A DNA stretch of 64,000 nucleotides, from contig OY829538.1 in NCBI GenBank assembly GCA_963691705.1, positions 55,021,151-55,085,150 on the forward strand. The letters run 5' to 3'. The stretch is from Viola odorata (lineage: Eukaryota > Streptophyta > Magnoliopsida > Malpighiales > Violaceae). The position numbers and the translations under genes are program-made. Of the stretch, positions 11,604 through 23,766 are shown one piece after another (position 1 is the first letter of the stretch; each line of letters starts with the position of its first letter). The notes beneath the pieces were generated by a model. It saw only the letters and a program-made list of their open reading frames with translations. It ran no database searches and was not told the origin of the DNA.

Positions 11604-14600
11604 ATAGAGACATCGGGAAGCACGGTAGCGGTCCAGTTGCACACTAGCTCCCCAGACTTCTTCACGGAAATGAATGAACTGTGAGACGGTTCTTCTTCTC
11701 CAAGAGTACAAATGTGGAAGTCCGAAGCCGTTTTGATCATGATAGAACCAGGGTTGATGACTTCAGCTGCAAAAGGGAATGTTACCCTGATGTGAGGGAT
11801 AGCCATCTTCATGTTTGGCACGACACGCCCAAACAACTTAGCGAGACGCCTCTCCTTCTTTTCCTTAGAGACCCTATCAAAATCGGCCTTGCTTGGCTTG
11901 TACCCCAAACCGAAACGGTCTCCGAAGCTCTTCGATCCTTGTAACTTGACTTCGAGCCCCTTTTCAAACTGGAAGCCATCTTTCAGCATCACCTTGGCAG
12001 TCATTATAGCAGCTTTAGAGATCTTAGGCTCAGGAATGGGGGACCCTTCTCTTATCCAATCAGCATTCACGATCTCAAAAGCTTGGAATGAACTCTCCAA
12101 AGTTTCAGTAGTCTCGATGTAGGGCACAGAAGAATGCTTAGCCAAAATCAAAGCTTCCTCTGCCTTTACCGTGATGAGGACACCATCCATCACATACTTG
12201 ATGCATTGGTGTAAGGAAGAAGGAACAGCTCCTGCTGAGTGGATCCATGGTCGTCCCAGAAGCATACTATAAGCAGGTCGGATTTCCATTACTTGGAAGG
12301 TTAAAGTGAAGGTATGGGGGCCAATAACCACATCTAAATCAATGTTTCCAATGATTTCTCGGATGGTACCATCAAAAGCTCTAGCCATCATCCCACTCGG
12401 CTTCATATGAGATATATCAACTGGCAGCTGTTCAAGGACATGTTTAGGTAAGACATTCAGTGCAGACCCATTGTCAATCAAGGCCTTTGCTATGACATGG
12501 CCCTTGCATTCTACCTTGATGTATAGAGCTTTGTTATGACCGGTCCTAGCCGGGTCCATCTCTTCTTCAGAAAAGGTAATGCTACTCACAGCCTGAATTC
12601 TTCCAATCAGGTTCCCCACTCCTTCCACAGTAATATCCTTAGTTACAAAGGCTTCATTCAACACCTTTAAGAGGGCTCGACGATGTGGCTCTGAAGTAAG
12701 GATTAACTCCATGATAGAGATACGGGCTGGGGTCTTCTTCAGCTGCTCAATGAGACTGAATTCGCTTTGCTTCATGATCTTCAAAAATTCAGTGGCGTCA
12801 TCCTCAGACACTGGTTTATTCGATTCTTGTACTTTTTCAGTTGTCTTCTCAGGTAACATCAAACCTTTTCCTCTGGCTTGCCTCTGTTGCTCAACTTCTT
12901 CAGAGACATAACACCTTCCGCTCCGAGTCATGCCCCCGATATTAGAAGTTTCATCCAGTACTGGCCCTGTTGGCGCAACAAAAGGAGGGGTAGTAACAAC
13001 TTCGTACCCGTAATTGAAAGGGACGGCATGTAAATCTTTGGTAGGGATATTCTGGGCAAACTTGAAGACTAACTTGGGCGGAGCCATGGTGGAGGCGCCT
13101 GTTTGGGATACATACTCAAAGGAATAAGGAGAAGAAAAACCGTCCTCAATGACACCAACCTCTTCCGCCACATAGGTCTTCTTCTCAATCTGAATAATCC
13201 CAAAATCCATCAACTGTTCCACCTTCTGTAAGAAAACTGCACAATCTTGGATTCCATGTTTTCTTGCCCCCGGGCAAAACAAGCAGCTGTTATTTTCGGA
13301 GCGTTGAAGATACCCTCCTTGGGCTAGCATATGAAAAAGCTCTTTTCGGGGTAATCCCAATACTGAAAGGGAATGGTTAACAACTTCTTCCACAGAAATA
13401 GCATTCACTCCTCCACCACCTAGGGCATGGTTTGGAAGAGGGTTGGTAGTCGTGTTAGGTCCTTTGGCTAACCCTTCGAAAGAGATCCATCCACACTTGA
13501 TCAGATGATGAACCTTTCCTTTAAAAGCAGTACAATTCTCTAGAGTGTGTCCTGGGGCTCCAGCATGGTACGTGCATCTAGCATTTGGGTCATACCATTT
13601 TGGGTAAGGAGGTTGGAGAGGTTGGATTGGAGTAGGTGCAATCTGCCCTGCTGCTAGAAGATGTTTGTAGATTTCTCCCAAAGGAACAGGAAGAGGTGGT
13701 AACGGTTCATGGTTCCAGCGATTGTTTTGGTTGCTTGGGTTTTTTGGTGGGTTATATGGTCTGGGTTGTGTAGGTTGCTGTGGCATTTGTGGTGGAGGTG
13801 ATGGGAAAGGTGGAAATGATGCTGGGTATTGAGGAGCCACGTTGGCAACAGGCATTGATGGGAAGAAGGTAGGTTGATATAGTGATGGTGGTGGTGGTGG
13901 TGATAGGAAAGGGTATGGTGGTGGCGAGGAATAAGGTGGAGGTGGCGGAAAAGGTTTTTGATGAGTTGGCTGGGGGGAAACAAAGCTGATATCTTTCTTC
14001 GGGATGGGCGCTTTCTTAGGTGTTACCTCTGGCGTGGGAACAATGATCCTTCCTGACTTAATTCCCTGTTCAACCCTTTCAGCAACTAAGACCATGTCGG
14101 AAAAGCTACTAGATGGGTTGGAAATCAGATACGTGTAATAGGGGGACTTGAAAGTATTCACAAAAATCGACACCAGCTCCTTGTCATTCAAAGGGGGATA
14201 AATCCTTGCAGCTAATTCTCTCCATCTTTGAGCATAAGTCTTCACCATTTCATTATCCTTCTTCTCCATGTTCTGTAAGTCTGAACGGTCAGGCGCCACT
14301 TCTGTATTAAACTTGTATTGCTTTAGGAAAGCATCAGATAAATCTCTCCAAGTCCGAATCTTAACTCTATCCAAACCCATGTACCAAGTCAAAGCATGCC
14401 TGGCCAAACTTTCTCTAAATAGGTGAATTAACAGAGGCTCATTATGTATCACTTCAGACATTTTGTTACAGTAAATCCTGAGATGAGTCTTGGGGCATTC
14501 AATTCCAGTATACTTCTCAAATTCTGGAATTTTGAAGTTCAGGGGCATCATGATTCCTGGTACCATACACATATCAGCGGGACCCATAGGATCAAAGGGG

Positions 14601-15238
14601 TCTGCTCCTTCCACTGCCCTTAGTCTTTCTTCCAGCAGGCTCAACCTATCACGACTTGACCCTTCTGCTTTAACGGGAACAAAACCAACGGTTTATGGAT
14701 GCTCAAAAGAACCCTGTGGTTGGGTCTGATTCCCACTGGGGAATAGAACTCTTGAAAGTTCAGGAACTGCAAGCTGAGTAGGGTGGCTTTGAGTCGGTTG
14801 GACATACTGGAGTTCTGAGTGATCCTGATTTTTGCCAGAACCGAGAGTGAGATCAGCAAGAGAAGGATTAAGAGGCGGAACGTCTTGTCCTAATGTACTA
14901 ATAACAGTACTTGTGACGGCCGGCGTAGTGAAGGAGTTGAAACTAAGGAAAGGACTTTGCCATTTCCACTGGACCCCTTGACTGGAAAATGGTTGAGAAA
15001 TGGATGAACCCGCAGCAACAGATGAAGAGATAGGTCCCATCGCATGACTAGAAGAGGGATAAAAACCAAGAGGATAATCAAGAGTTGGCCCTTCAGGATC
15101 TTTCCAGGTCTTAGCATGCATCATCTCATCCCGCTCTTTTTCAGCTTGGAGTGCCCGTTCTCTGGTAATTCGAAGTTGTTCCTCCAATTCTGCTATCTTT
15201 GTTTCGAATGCCTTATCCGTCCCAACTTGTTCTGCCAT
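11600..15238 (-). CDS. Ogre gag-protease with one in-frame stop
   Basis: The ATG at 15238 opens an N-terminal part with a coiled-coil stretch (ELEEQLRITRERALQAEKERDEM split over residues 18-40). The frame continues to 11600 except for one TAA at 14695-14693, a likely CAA to TAA change. Downstream lie the gag capsid-type domain (FKIPEFEKYTG ... WYMGLDRVKIRTWRDL), a Pro-rich stretch (near 13650-13980), two Cys/His segments (CTYHAGAPGHTLENC and CLFCPGARKHGIQDC) and the aspartic protease (ALIDNGSALNVLP, later LLGRPWI). The region after the stop is open for about 1030 codons. Gag forms the particle and protease matures the polyprotein. Readthrough or a separate start downstream of the stop are alternatives to simple inactivation. 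Confidence 0.88.
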
Positions 15239-15943
15239 TTTCCGTGTTTGAAGTCTGGTAGCGTGGAGCTTTTGAGGAATAGTTCTTTTCTTGGGAGCTA
15301 TCTTAATTTTTTTCTGAAAACAAAGAGAAAGGATAGGTGTAAATTCTTAGGAATAATAATAATAATAGACACAAATGCTACCTTGAGGACTCCACTCCGC
15401 TTATTCAAATCTCCGGCTCCTCTTCGATCTTTCACTTGATACTTTTGAAAATTTGGAGGGAAAGGAACATGAAACCATCTTCAAATCATCACACTGACGA
15501 AGGTGACTAGGGAAACTTCTATTCATTCACAAGGGAAGAGGGAAACATATATTGACGGTTCCTTGATCAAGATGGAAGATGGAAGATCTCGTAATTGACA
15601 GCCTTTCCTAACCTTTAACAAGGCTAGGGTCCCCGCCCCTTACGTTCTTTTCCAAAATCCAAACTCAATCTAGGATCGTGAATAAACTTCTTTGTCTATC
15701 TCCAGAAGAGCTTCAATTCCTTCTCGAAATCGCAAAGGGAACTTTTTATTCATTCTCAAAAACGCAAAGGGAAATCGAAGCAAGCAACAAAAATGAAGGA
15801 AAGGTCAAGCAATTGCGAATGGTAACCATCCATGAAGAAGAGATAGCCATCATTCGTTTGATTGTGACCAATCATTTGAAAAAGGTACATCTAAAGCAAA
15901 ACGCCATCGAGTATTTTTCTCCCATTACAACTATTAAGATAAA
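15239..15943 (-). other. Spacer between Ogre ORF1 and gag
   Basis: About 700 bases without a convincing gene. It contains a short AAT run near 15355. In Ogre this interval is normally untranslated. Confidence 0.6.
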
Positions 15944-17710
15944 TCAACATCTTGAAGCTTGAGTGCTGGTGGAATTTTCCCCCATCCGTTCCATCAAGGC
16001 AACCTTCTTCTTCTGCACCTTTACTTCAGCTTCTAAGACTGCTACTCGGGCTCGCAAGACTTGATTCTCTCCATCTATGCTGGTTGTCTCTTTGATGCGA
16101 TCAGTCAAAACCCCAATCATTGTATCTTTCTCTCGGACCAAAGAGCTTGAAATCTCCCTTCTGTTGACCTCTCCTTTCAATCTCCTTCTAAAGTTTTCAT
16201 TGGCTATTCTTTGGTTTCTAAGGTTTATTCGTACGTTCTCACTATCACGCCTCTCCAATCCACGTATTTTAAGCTCCAAATCCATCTTGTCAATCAACAG
16301 ATTATCCCTCTCTTTCATCACCAGATCTCGTTCTTCTTTCACTACTAGCAATTGCTCCATCAACTGGGCATAAGCCACATAACTAACCTCCGCATTGGTA
16401 TGGCATTCACCTTCTTCTTCCATAGGCTTCCTGTTTTCTGGAAGGGGTAAAACATTTCCATTAATCCTATTTCTCCGCCATTCTGAGTATTCCTTTGTTG
16501 GTTGAGTAGGGATAGTATGTCCCTCAAGGTAAAATGGAGTACGCCATTCATTCACATACTGACGTAGAGTGTCCGTCTCTTCTGAGTGCGGTGGACTCGA
16601 GCTTGGCATACCAAAAGTGGCGGGGATAATTTGCATAATGCAAAATTGGCCAAGGACAAGAGCTGGGCAATAGGGCACACATCCTCTCGCTCCGATCAAT
16701 GGGACCCACAATAAGTCCCCACAACTCACAATAGGATTAGCGATTCTCAACCACTTAGCATGTCTATCAATATCTTCTTCAGAAAGATTCAAGAATCTAT
16801 TAACCCAAGCCTCCTTATCTTCCATTTTCCATTTATTCACCGCGATTTCGTCACTGATTCCCTTAATGACTCTCTCCCAAGGATCCATACCTATGTAACT
16901 TGGAACAAACAAAGACTGATCCGGTCTTTGTTTAAAATGGCTGATCAACCATACCGTCAAAAGTTGAGTGCAACAAGTGAGTTTTCCTTTCCCAGTTTGC
17001 CTGCAACAGTCTAAAGAGCGGAATGTCTCTGCCAGAATAGTTGTTGTAGGGTTGACTTTATTCCTTTCCATCTCATGAAACACATTAGCCGCTTCAAAAT
17101 CAACACAATCCTTCATCTTAGGAAGTAATACTAAACCCATTATGGCAAAGGCTAGGATCTTTAACCGCTTCTCCCCTTGAGACGAATGAAATTGCCTGAC
17201 GATATCCGACCAACCCCACGCATAATTCTCGTTTCTCCAACGAGTTGGGATTCCCACCAATTTGTCCAAACTAGATTTGACGCTATCAGACTTAACGAGG
17301 ACATTCTGATAAATACATGATACTGGGGAAACAAAGCATAATAATGCGGCGTACTCCTCTAGAGTAGGAGTCAAATCTATTCCTTTGTCGAAGGAAAAAC
17401 ATCGGTAGTAGGGGTCCCAGAATTGTAGAGCCGCTCGGATGCAACTTAGGTCAACCTTCACATCTATTAGCATTAACAGTTTCCCATACTTGCATTGGAA
17501 TTGCATTTTCTCATCAACAGTAAGCTCATTTCTCAATTCTTTGATCTTTGTACCATCAAACTCTACCTTCTCCGCGCTAACCTTGGTCATGACATCCGAA
17601 ACAAAACCCGGTTCTAACATGTCCCCGTGGATCAACTGATCATTGTAACTCTTTTTCCCAAAAGTATCAAGTGAAAGCATAGTGGGTACAGCCATCGGAT
17701 GAATAAGCAA
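15944..17710 (-). CDS. Ogre ORF1 protein (DUF7745-like), 588 aa
   Basis: An intact ORF between the 5' LTR and gag, the position of the extra ORF1 that distinguishes Ogre from other Tat elements. The N-terminal two thirds look globular, with a plant-mobile-domain flavour (FWDPYYRCFSFDKGIDLTPT, EEYAALL, then LVGIPTRWRNENYAWG, PALVLGQF). The C-terminal third is a charged coiled coil (VKEERDLVMKERDNLL ... ENQVLRARVAVLEAEVKVQKKK). I assign it to the DUF7745 type from memory. The function of Ogre ORF1 is not established. The start at 17710 is the first ATG of the frame and is followed by MAVPTMLSLDTFGKK. Confidence 0.85.
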   Translation of the reverse strand: MLIHPMAVPTMLSLDTFGKKSYNDQLIHGDMLEPGFVSDVMTKVSAEKVEFDGTKIKELRNELTVDEKMQFQCKYGKLLMLIDVKVDLSCIRAALQFWDPYYRCFSFDKGIDLTPTLEEYAALLCFVSPVSCIYQNVLVKSDSVKSSLDKLVGIPTRWRNENYAWGWSDIVRQFHSSQGEKRLKILAFAIMGLVLLPKMKDCVDFEAANVFHEMERNKVNPTTTILAETFRSLDCCRQTGKGKLTCCTQLLTVWLISHFKQRPDQSLFVPSYIGMDPWERVIKGISDEIAVNKWKMEDKEAWVNRFLNLSEEDIDRHAKWLRIANPIVSCGDLLWVPLIGARGCVPYCPALVLGQFCIMQIIPATFGMPSSSPPHSEETDTLRQYVNEWRTPFYLEGHTIPTQPTKEYSEWRRNRINGNVLPLPENRKPMEEEGECHTNAEVSYVAYAQLMEQLLVVKEERDLVMKERDNLLIDKMDLELKIRGLERRDSENVRINLRNQRIANENFRRRLKGEVNRREISSSLVREKDTMIGVLTDRIKETTSIDGENQVLRARVAVLEAEVKVQKKKVALMERMGENSTSTQASRC

Positions 17711-18234
17711 GGTGGGTCTGTGTCAAATACCAAACATGTATTAGCAAACTGAATATCATAAACATGTTAATACGCAAAATAGTTTAATAATAACAAGGAC
17801 GGAAATAAATTAACGGATATATAAAAGAAAAATGGATACTCATGGCCATAAGGAATCACTTTGAACAATACACACGCGATTGTGATGCACATGCTTGGAT
17901 AACTTCAACTATTTCTAACTGGCTGAAAGGTTCCCGGACGATACCATAAAAGTGGTCCCTCAGTAAATGGATATGTGATTGCTGACCGAAACATAAAGGA
18001 ATCGGGGCGCTCACCCATTTAGGGGTTCTAGTCCGAGTTAGGGTTCATGAAAGCTGACTGGGACCCAAGTCCTCAGGGCTTCACTAATACCAACCTAATC
18101 CTATTTGGGAAGGCCCGGCGAAAGGGCATTATGCGTGATGCGAATGAGAAGACAACAGTTGATATCTAAGCGAATAAATAAATAATAACAATAAACACCT
18201 CAAGCAAATAATTCCGGCTTCGACCCTAAGATCT
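17711..18234 (-). other. Ogre 5' leader
   Basis: About 520 bases between the primer site and ORF1, with no coding signal on either strand. Leader of this length is ordinary for Ogre. Confidence 0.6.
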
Positions 18235-18252
18235 CCAGTGAAGTCGCCAAAC
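18235..18252 (-). other. Ogre primer binding site
   Basis: Read on the - strand, the bases after the 5' LTR (which ends GGTGCGACA) are GTTTGGCGACTTCACTGG. The TGGCGACTxxxCTGG pattern is the usual primer site of Ogre-type elements. I believe it pairs with a tRNA-Arg but could not check this. Confidence 0.75.
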
Positions 18253-21200
18253 TGTCGCACCGTCGCGCGCGAAAATTCGGGACGCAATGAAATTCACATA
18301 ACAATGAAGTCGCCACCCTATTTTCTAAGGTTTAGGGAAACCTAAAAAGTTCGAAAAAGAAGAAGAAAATAAAATAAAACTAAGGCACAAATAAAAGGGT
18401 CTAAACCCGAGAACTACGGTTCGGGGTCGTATTATGGGCTCGGGAAGGTGTTAGGCACCCGAGTCTCATCCTTAAAAAGGTTACCGGTTCTAAAAAAAAG
18501 AGGTGTTTAAAAATCATGTTGAAAACAAGTAATTGGGCCCTCAGGGGAGGTATCGTCGCTTTAGCTTTAAGTCGGTTTGATTGATTTTATCCTAATTATT
18601 GTCGAGTTGTTTAACAGAAAATAACATTTTTAATCTCTAAAACATGAAAAAGGTTGGTTATATACCTATTCCGGTTTAATTTAATCGAGTTCAAAATTAG
18701 TCCGATTACATGCCAATTTTGGTGAAATTACTACCATTTTATTATTAATCTTTACCAAAGCGACGACCCTAGTGAATCACAGACGAATCACGGTGAACAA
18801 ATCCACTATCATCACGTTTGAAACACTATCATCATTGGGCCAATGCACGTGATTAATCCTATTTACTAAGTGATTCTACGCATGCATAGACTAGCAAAGT
18901 ACCATTTTCATGAAATGCGAGAAAACACGTTGAAAAGAGAAAAACCGGGAAGTGGGGTCGAAGCCGCGCATATAACACATTCGTCAATATAGCATAAATT
19001 AAAATACATTCATGAGCAAAAAATAAATAACAAAGGATTTCTAAATTTAAGCGATCACACAACAGTAAAGATCTAAATCTCATTTTTAAAAAAAGGGAAA
19101 CATATAAGAGGGTTTAAAAATATGGAGGTATTTTCTATGAGTTGGGCTTAAGGCCCATTTACTATCTTTTCGCTTTCAAATGATTATTCTCTTTGGTGAT
19201 TTACTATTTTTGAATGAGATTAAGTTATTGGAAAAGATTTAAATCTTAGGTTTTAATTACTATTTTGTTTAATTTTCTTTGATTGATTTTACTCATTTTT
19301 TATTTTCAGGGAATTATTAAAGGTTTGGGGATTTAGTAATTAATAATCATGCAATTGAATTAGAGCGTGATGTTTATTATTAATCCTATTCAAATTTCAT
19401 GCATTTAAAGAAAATAAAATGTTGAGTATTTCTACCTAATTCGTTCAAACAAGGGTTGATTAAAGATTAAAACTAAAGAGAGTTTCTTAATCAAACTATT
19501 CTCATGCAATCAAATTAATTTTAAATTATAGCAATTCTAAATAATCATGCATCACATAACAAATAAAATAACTAGCAAAAATCTCCTCGAACGGGCACCT
19601 GCATCACAGATCGGTTAGTAGCACAGAACGAAAATAAATAAATATTACAAGCATGCATACGAGTAAACTACGAACGAAATAAATAAAAAAGCTCTCGACG
19701 GGCCAGCCTAACAACAACAACCCATCTCTCCTTCTTCTTTCTTAATGGGCCGGCCTAGCCAAGCCCAACCCTAACAAATAATAGGATTTTCTCATCAGCC
19801 CCAACCCTACACAAACATAATTCATCTCCTTCCCTTTCCTCAAGCCGCCGGCGGCTACACAAGCAAACCAATCTCTTTCTTCCTCTGCCGCCGGCGACTC
19901 CTCCTCTATCTCTTCATCTCCTGCGAATCAAACACAAACACAACAGCAAAGAGACCAACAACAAGCACAAAAACAGGAGCAAAGTAAGCAAGAGAGGAAA
20001 CGAACGGAGAGGTCGCGGCTGGCGCGGCGACGGGGCTGGAACGACGGTGAACCGCGGCGACGGCGCTGGCGCGGGTGAGGTGAGTATTTTGGTTGAATGG
20101 CCGACGGGTTTGAGCGGCTGGGTAGCTGGATTAGGTTCAGTGGTGGTTTGCAGTGGTGGTTTGGGTGGATTTCGGGGCTGGTTTTGGGGCTGATTTGTTA
20201 CTGATTTTGGGGCTGTTTGGGTGGACTTCGGGGCTGATTTTGGGACTGATTTTGGGTGGCAGAGGTGGCTGTTTTAGGGTGGCAGAGGTGACTGATTGGT
20301 GCTGGTTCGGTGACTGTTTGGTGTTGATTTTAGGTTGGTTTGGGGCGGTCTTTGTGGCTGTTTCGGGTGAGGTGGACCGGAATGGTGGTTTTTGAGTTGT
20401 GTTTGAATTAATTTTGGGTTGGGTGTATTTGGTTTCGGATAAGTGATTTAATTTGCTGATGGGTGATTTAATTTGGGTTTGATGAGTAGGTGCAGTGTGT
20501 CGATGATTTTGGTGATTTTAAAGAGAGGGCGTGGCGTTTAGGCAGTGAGGGTTAAGATGGGTTCAGTATTGGGCAGCGAGGATGAAGATATTTGTTGGTG
20601 ATCGTGTGGGATTGGGATTTCTACAGAGTGAGAGTGAAATTGAGGGTTGGGATTTGGCAGGGGGGTAATTTGCTCTGGGATCAGTCTCCTCCTCTTGCAA
20701 AGGATTTGCTCTTAATTTATAGAGGGTGAGATACATTGAGGAGGTAGGGGTCCGGTCATGGTGATGAGAGAAGGGATTGAGATTAATTCAAATGTTTGTC
20801 AGAGATTTTTGAAGAAAAATTGGAAGAATGAGCGGGGTTCATGGGATCTGCTTTGACAAATGGAGAGGAGAGCCGGCTCTCTCAGATTTTCTTTTGAAAA
20901 CTGAGGAAAAGAGCCGTTTGTGTCCGATTCCCTTTGACAATGGGAGAGGTGAACAACCTTTATCAGATTTCATTTGAAAAATGAGGAAGAAGAGAGGTGG
21001 TTCGGCGATTATGGGTATTTTATTATTTAGTTCGAGCTAGCGGTCCGATAAACCGATAAAAGCTCGAATAAAAATACGAACAAAAAAAATAAAATAAAAT
21101 ACCAGGATACGAAAAATAAATAATGGTAATAATAATAATGATAATAATAATAATAATACTTAACAATATAATTAACAATAATTATGGACGATAAAATAAA

Positions 21201-21264
21201 AATAAAAATGTGGGTATGTTATGATATGGTAATGATTACTTATGTCAAAAATCGGGTAGCAACA
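18253..21264 (-). repeat. 5' LTR of the Ogre
   Basis: 3012 bp. It matches 4041-7044 with about seven single-base differences, all transitions. It has an extra 11 bases (GTTACTGATTT) in the G-rich repeat near 20194 and one AAT triplet fewer near 21133. The near identity places the insertion very recently. Confidence 0.97.
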
Positions 21265-21616
21265 ATTGTCTATCAAAAGAATCGCATCTTGCGACATATT
21301 TGAGTTGTTCTTGAGTCTTTGATCTCTTCTTTGATCCCTAATACATTGCTTTCTACTCTATTAGATAATTGCGTAGTTGATTGCTTATTGCAACTACTCG
21401 GTTACCTATTATCCACATTTGTTTTGCAACTAGTTGTCCTTGGGAGTATCTTTGGAAGCTTTATTCTTATTCTTGAGTCTTACTAACAATCGGCATTGCA
21501 GGAATTTTGAGTGCATATTTGTGAGATTATTAGAGTGAATAAACACGAGTGTAAACATGTAAGGGAGTGCTAGGATTAGTGAAATTTTACGTGCTTTGCT
21601 AGTGTTGTGCTTTCAG

Positions 21617-23615
21617 GAACTACAGGATCTCTGACGAAGTCTCTGGACCAAACATCAATCCAGTGTTAGCAGCTCTCGAGTCACTCACGGTTGAACTAAG
21701 GGGAGTAGCAGCGGAGGTCAGAACTACTGCAAGTCGGTTACTGCGGGTTGAAGAGTCGCAGGCTAAAGGTGTTGAGTTGCATAGGGTACCTACTCTTAAC
21801 CAGGGGCATAACTCTCAAGGTTCAGTACCGAGAAAGGAGGACCCTTTTGGGGTTGATGTTTCAGATGGTCATCTCGACGATACTGATGACGAGAGTGATG
21901 GACATCCGAGGCAGGAGTAGGTTCCACCCGTTGGTAGGCATAGGCGAGGGACTCCCAACGAGCGCCTTGCAGAACAAGAGCTTGGTGCTCCCAGACCTCC
22001 ACCTCGAGGTCAACAAGGTCCGTTACCTGATACAGATGGTAACGAGGGTCGTGTACCAAGGGTTAGGCAGGGTGGTAGGCTGAATGAGCAAGTGGAGAAT
22101 AGAGTTGATGCAAATCTCAGTAGCATCAAGATGAAAATTCCACCGTTTGATGGTGCAGATGACCCGGATGCGTATTTGGTATGGGAGAAAAAGGTTGATT
22201 CAATCTTTTTCTGTCATAACTACTCAGAGGATAAGAAGCTGAAACTGGCAGCCGTCGAATTTAGTGGGTATGCTACTCATTGGATGGAGCAAACCATTAG
22301 GAATCGCACCTTAAGGCGAGAAGGGCCGCTTACATGGGAAGTAATGAAGGCATTCATGAGGGAGAGGTTTGTGCCTCCTTATTTTCACCAAGAGCTTCAC
22401 AAGAGATTGCAGTCACTAACACAAGGAAGTAAGAGTGTTAGTGAGTACTACAACGAGATGGAAATTGCCTTAGCTAGAGTAGAAGCGGTTGAAAGTGAAG
22501 AAGCTAAGATGGCAAGGTTCTTCAACGGCTTGAATAGGGATATTGCTAACACATTGGAATTCCACCCTTATGATTCGTTGAGAGGAATGTTGCACTTAGC
22601 AACTAAAATAGAGAAGCAACGGAAGGAGAGGGTTTCGTATAGTAGAGCCCCAACAGCGTCGACAAGTAACAAGGTTAGTACTTGGAAGAAACCTTGGGAA
22701 AAGGATGTTAAGGGTCCGAATGCTACACCTAGGGTGTTACCTCATACCAAAGGGGGAACCAGTACTAACTCTATTCCTAGACCGGCCGGTAGCAAGCCTT
22801 ATACACCACCTACCGACCGACCACCTACCAAAGACATTGTTTGCTTTCAATGTAACGGGAGAGGCCATCGAAGAGCCGAATGTCCTAACAAACGAGTGTT
22901 CATCATAAGACCCAATGGAGACGAAGAATTAGATGAAGACAATCGGGGTTCAGACGGAGGGGATGATGAAGAGGACAATGAGTCGGAGGAGGATTGTCTA
23001 AAGCCCGAGAGTCACTTGATGGTGGTGCACCGTAGCCTAAGCGCACAAGTGAAAGAAGAGGTTCTTGATGAAGAATAGCGAGAAAACCTATTTCATACTC
23101 GCGGATTGGTTGATAAGAAAGGGTGTGCAATCATCATTGATAATGGGAGTTGCACTAACTGTGTGAGCTGGATGATGGTGCACAAGCTCAGGTTACAAAC
23201 AATCAAACATCCACATCCGTACAGCTTACAATGGATGACGGATGGGCTAGGGATCAAGGTGACTAGACAAGTGCTAGTTAATTTCTCAATTGACAAGTAC
23301 AAGGATGAGGTGTTGTGTGACGTAGTCCCAATGCAAACGAGTCATATCATCCTTGGGAGGCCATGGCAGTATGATAGAGAGGCCATTCATGATGGCAAGC
23401 GCAATCACTACAAGTTAGTAAAGAACGGACAGAAGTTTACATTGGCGCCTCTCACACCGGCCGAGGTACTGAAGGACCAGCATTGGCTTGCTAAGTCCCA
23501 TGCTGAGTATGAGATAACAAAAGAAATTGAGAGGAAAAGAGAAGGCTTGAGAGTCGAAAGGAAAGAGGGAAATAGTGAGCCGAACATCCCCCATGAAAAG
23601 AGTGAGCATGGGTAG
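21617..23615 (+). pseudogene. CRM-like gag-protease, two in-frame stops
   Basis: One frame runs from the leader acceptor at 21617 to the TGA-free end at 23615, except for TAG at 21918-21920 and TAG at 23076-23078. It contains a gag core (IKMKIPPFDGADDPDAYLVW ... FVPPYFHQELHKRLQ), a CCHC zinc knuckle (CFQCNGRGHRRAEC, about 22851-22892), an acidic stretch, and an aspartic protease (IIDNGSCTNCVS; LLGRPW-like IILGRPWQYDRE). The second stop falls just before the NLFHTRG segment that normally links gag to protease. No in-frame ATG precedes the gag core until near 22131. After 23615 about 150 bases of AG-rich repeat-like sequence precede the integrase remnant. Confidence 0.85.
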
Positions 23616-23766
23616 AGAGAGTGAGAAAAACAGCTTCCATGAAAACATAGAGCATGGAAAGAGTGAAATTGAGAGTGTCAGAAAATATTCGCATGACAAA
23701 GTAAGCATGCTGAGAGTGGCATTGAGAGGATAAAAGGAGAGACAAGTAAAAAGAATTCGAGAGTAT

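Larger units (their letters stand above)
4041..21264 (-). mobile_element. Ogre (Tat lineage) retrotransposon, nearly intact, 17.2 kb
   Basis: The layout on the - strand is 5' LTR, primer site, ORF1, gag-pro, short intron, RT-RNase H-integrase, tandem-repeat 3' UTR, purine tract and 3' LTR. Ogre diagnostics are all present: very long LTRs (about 3.0 kb), an ORF1 upstream of gag, and an intron separating protease from reverse transcriptase. The LTRs are 3004 and 3012 bp. By eye they differ at about seven positions, all transitions, plus an 11-bp and a 3-bp indel, so insertion was recent. Every catalytic motif in pol that I checked is present. The one coding defect I found is a stop codon in the N-terminal part of gag. 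Confidence 0.93.
3465..21616 (+). other. Probable 5' leader intron of the CRM-like element, now containing the Ogre
   Basis: A strong donor, ATTG|GTAAGT, lies 33 bases downstream of the LTR. A CTTTCAG|G acceptor lies at 21614-21616, just before the gag frame. Joining 3464 to 21617 gives an open frame running from the leader directly into gag. Without the Ogre and one copy of its duplication the intron would be about 923 bases. The joined leader has no in-frame ATG, so where translation starts is unclear. Confidence 0.5.
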
